64,000 nt of DNA from Mycobacterium sp. M26. GTDB lineage: Bacteria > Actinomycetota > Actinomycetes > Mycobacteriales > Mycobacteriaceae. Position 1 is the stretch's first letter, and every line of letters starts with the position of its first letter. The DNA lies in assembly GCF_001494595.1 (NCBI RefSeq), contig NZ_LN929907.1, positions 501,468 through 565,467 of the forward strand, written 5' to 3'. The position numbers were made by a program, and so were the translations under genes. Under the pieces are notes generated by a model. That model saw only the letters and a program-made list of their open reading frames with translations. It had not been told where the DNA came from and made no database searches. Positions 61,491 through 64,000 of this stretch are shown here, piece by piece.

Positions 61491-63050
61491 GCGCGCCTCG
61501 GGGCCAACGCATCGCTGCCACGGCGATGGTCATCATGCTCACCGGAATGATTGCCAATATTCCGGCTGCGCAAGCTATTCCGCCACCATCGGTGGATCCT
61601 TCCCTGGTGCCGCCCGACGGTCCGCCGCGTCCCGATCAGCCGATGCGGCAGAGCAACATCTGCGCCAGGACCATCACCGTCGCCGATCCGAACGTGTCGC
61701 TACCGGCGCCCGGCTTCACCATGCTCAACATCAGCAAGGCGTGGAAGTACTCGACCGGCAACGGCGTCACGGTCGCGGTGATCGACACCGGCGTCAACCC
61801 CAGCCCACGGCTTCCGGTCGTCCCCGGCGGCGACTACATCATGGGCGGCGATGGCCTGATGGACTGCGATTCGCATGGCACCATCGTCGCGTCACTGATC
61901 GCCGCCGCACCGCAGGGCAGCCCGATGCCCGCGCCGATGCCAGCCGCTCCCGCATTCCCAGCGCCGGCCGGGCCGCCCCCCGTCAACGCCACCGCCGCCC
62001 GCCGAACCACCGCCGCCGCCGGACCAACCGTCCAACGGACCCGGCGATCCCGACCCCGGCGGCCCGGAGGATCCCGAGGTTCCACCGCCGGCGCCGGGTG
62101 CCCCCGACGGCGTGGCCGGGGTGGCACCGCACTCGACGATCATCTCGATCCGGCAGTCCTCGCGCGCCTACGAACCGGAGAACCCGTCACCCGGCGACAA
62201 CGAAGCGCGCAAGAAGGCCGGCACGGTGGCCACCTTGGCCAGCGCCATCGTGCACGCCGCCAACATGGGCGCGAAGGTCATCAACATCAGCGTCACGGCG
62301 TGCGTTTCGGCAGCCGACCCACTCGATCAGCGGGCCATCGGCGCCGCCGTCTGGTACGCCGCAACCGTCAAGGACGCCGTGATCGTCGCCGCCGCGGGCA
62401 ATGAGGGTGAGGACGGGTGCGCGCAGAATCCCTCGTTCGATCCGCTGAACACCAATGACCCCCGTGACTGGCATCAGGTCAAGACGGTGTCCTCGCCGTC
62501 TTGGTTCTCCGACTATGTGCTCTCGGTCGGAGCCGTCGACAACACCGGCGCGCCGATCAGCAAGAGCCTGGCCGGCCCGTGGGTGGCCGCCGCGGCGCCC
62601 GGTGTCGGCATCATGGGTCTGTCGCCGCAGACCGGCGGCCCGGTCAACGCATATCCGCCGGTGCGGCCGGGGGAAAAGAACATGCCGTTCTGGGGCACCA
62701 GCTTCTCGGCCGCCTACGTCAGTGGCGTCGCCGCGCTGGTGCGGGCGAAGTACCCGAATCTCACTGCCAACCAGGTGATCCACCGGATTCTGCAGACCGC
62801 GCACAACCCGCCTCGCGGCGTCGACAATCAGGTGGGCTATGGAGTGGTGGATCCTGTTGCGGCGCTGACCTTCAACGTTCCACCAGGTGACGCTCTGGCG
62901 CCGGGATCGAAGACCCGCGTCGTGCCGCCGCCGGCACCGCCGGCCGCTCCGGACCACCGGGCCCGCAATGTCGCGCTCGGCTTTGCCGGTGCGGTCCTGG
63001 GCGCGGTGCTGCTGGCCGCCATCATCGGCCGGGCGAGGCGGGCCCGATGA
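61487..63050 (+). pseudogene. mycP2: Mycosin subtilisin-like protease MycP, frameshifted
   Basis: Signal peptide, then catalytic Asp100 (VAVIDTGV) and His130 (CDSHGT) read in the first frame. After a run of six C (61976-61981) the frame is lost and ends at 62404. Skipping one C gives a Pro-rich loop (STPPPPAEPPPPPDQPSNGP), the Asn region and the catalytic Ser (FWGTSFSAAYVSG, about residue 405), a C-terminal TM helix and the stop at 63050. The loop between His and Ser is typical of mycosins. As written the product lacks Ser and anchor. Confidence 0.85.
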
Positions 63051-64000
63051 GGCGTCAGACTGTTCAGCTCGCGGTGATCGTCGCAGTGCTTCTGCTCGGC
63101 TTCGTCGGCTGGGTTGTCGGTGAGTTCATCGGCGCCGGTATCGGGTTGGCGCTCGGGCTGATCCTGTTCGCCATCCCGTGGCGGCGTCAGCCGCTGTGGT
63201 CCTGGGCGTCGCTGTACCTGCGGCGCAACCGGGCGATCGGACTGGCTGAGCCGGTGACCGTGGCCAACGACCGTTCCGGCGGCGGGGTGCGCTTTCAGGA
63301 CGGGGTGGCCATCGTCGCGGTCCAACTGCTCGGGAAGGCCCACACACCAACGATTTTCACCGGCTCCACCTCGACCGAAACACGCAATACCGTCGACGTG
63401 ACCGAGCTGCTGCCAGCGATGCACCAGAGCCTCGGGCTGACCATCGAATCGCTGAGCGTGGTCAGTGCCGGGTCGCGGAGGCGCAGCACGGGGGACTATC
63501 CGCGGGTGTACGACACCCTCATCGGAACCCCGCCGTATGCGGGCCAGCGGGAGACCTGGCTGGTGATCCGGCTCGGTGCCCTGGCCAACGCCGACGCCCT
63601 GCAGTGGCGGACGACCGTCGGCACCGCCGCCCTGGCAGCCGCGCAGCGCATCGCTGCAGGATTGCGCTGCAACGGGATTCGGGCCAAGGTCGCCACCGCC
63701 ACCGACATGGTGGAATTGGAGCGGCGGCTGGGCCGAAGCGCTCTCGAACCGCACAATCAGCGCTGGCATTCGGTCCGCAGCGATGGCGGCTGGCTGACCA
63801 CGTACGCCTACCAACCGCGCGACATCAGCGCCGAGGTGCTGGCGCAGGCCTGGGCGTTGCGCGCGGACGGGATCATCCAGAACATCACCCTGTTTCCGGA
63901 CGGCACGGCCACCGCCACCATCACAGTGCGCAGTGCGCAACCGCCCACCGCACCGCCGAGTGTCACCCTCAAGACGCTGCCCGGCGAACAGGCCGCCGCC
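63047..64000 (+). CDS. eccE2: ESX secretion protein EccE (ESX-2 type), cut by window end
   Basis: ATG 63047 overlaps the mycP stop (ATGA). The first 318 residues show two close TM helices (VQLAVIVAVLLLGFVGWVVG; GAGIGLALGLILFAI) and the cytoplasmic EccE domain (YAGQRETWLVIRLGALANAD; GLRCNGIRAKVATATDMVEL). EccE sits at the edge of the ESX membrane complex. The frame is intact to the right edge; about 200 more residues are expected. Confidence 0.88.
   Translation, partial: MRRQTVQLAVIVAVLLLGFVGWVVGEFIGAGIGLALGLILFAIPWRRQPLWSWASLYLRRNRAIGLAEPVTVANDRSGGGVRFQDGVAIVAVQLLGKAHTPTIFTGSTSTETRNTVDVTELLPAMHQSLGLTIESLSVVSAGSRRRSTGDYPRVYDTLIGTPPYAGQRETWLVIRLGALANADALQWRTTVGTAALAAAQRIAAGLRCNGIRAKVATATDMVELERRLGRSALEPHNQRWHSVRSDGGWLTTYAYQPRDISAEVLAQAWALRADGIIQNITLFPDGTATATITVRSAQPPTAPPSVTLKTLPGEQAAA

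Noticed and set aside
1..64000. tRNA, rRNA, insertion sequences, attachment sites, origin
   Set aside because: Scanning by eye found no cloverleaf with CCA end or T-loop signature, no transposase or integrase motif, and no DnaA-box cluster.

Overview
The window comes from a high-GC actinobacterium that is almost certainly a Mycobacterium/Mycolicibacterium. The sequence shows a type VII (ESX) secretion locus with PE, PPE and WXG100-like genes, a PGRS-type glycine-rich gene, a WS/DGAT acyltransferase, a cutinase, paired acyl-CoA dehydrogenases, frequent GTG starts and 4-bp ATGA/GTGA overlaps. A PTS for N-acetylglucosamine and a nickel superoxide dismutase suggest an environmental lifestyle. No tRNA, rRNA, CRISPR array or insertion sequence was seen.

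Layout. 1-5.1 kb: an FAD monooxygenase (start off the left edge), a cutinase, and an IclR regulator divergent from an alcohol dehydrogenase/NTF2-like/SDR operon. 5.1-5.7 kb: a Doc-type toxin-antitoxin pair with a perfect operator palindrome. 5.8-11.7 kb: small secreted protein, Nudix hydrolase, a DUF1254 protein whose signal-peptide region carries an exact 100-bp tandem duplication, divergent sodN/sodX, a lytic transglycosylase, a TetR-like protein and a VanY peptidase. 11.7-15 kb: MDMPI-like, DsbA-like and VOC proteins and a DUF4262 protein. 15-19.1 kb: a GlcNAc module (nagA-nagB-EIIA divergent from nagE) that imports, phosphorylates, deacetylates and deaminates GlcNAc. 19.2-27.9 kb: envelope and secreted proteins. 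27.9-31.8 kb: hrpA. 31.8-34.2 kb: three paralogous small secreted His-tailed peptides with shared palindromes, a lone VapB with a broken VapC, and one more tiny secreted protein. 34.2-39.4 kb: patatin, nitroreductase, and an operon of two acyl-CoA dehydrogenases plus an APH-fold kinase. 39.5-42.7 kb: VapBC, and a DUF1295/FAD-oxidoreductase pair behind a KstR-like box. 42.8-46.2 kb: a frameshifted PGRS-like gene and a sulfotransferase.

46.4-64 kb: gamma-glutamyltransferase followed by an ESX-2-type cluster in the order DUF5631/5632-like, YbaB-like, eccB, eccC, PE, PPE, esxD, esxC, espG, MinD-like ATPase, eccD, mycP, eccE (cut by the right edge; eccA, if present, would lie beyond). The mycP and PPE genes each carry an apparent single-base frameshift, so the cluster may be decaying or the assembly may contain indels. 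The promoter and first codons of the first cluster gene are duplicated upstream of ggt, giving a predicted leaderless mini-ORF whose stop overlaps the ggt start.

Everything here was read by eye. Family names rest on motifs and remembered family features, not on searches.
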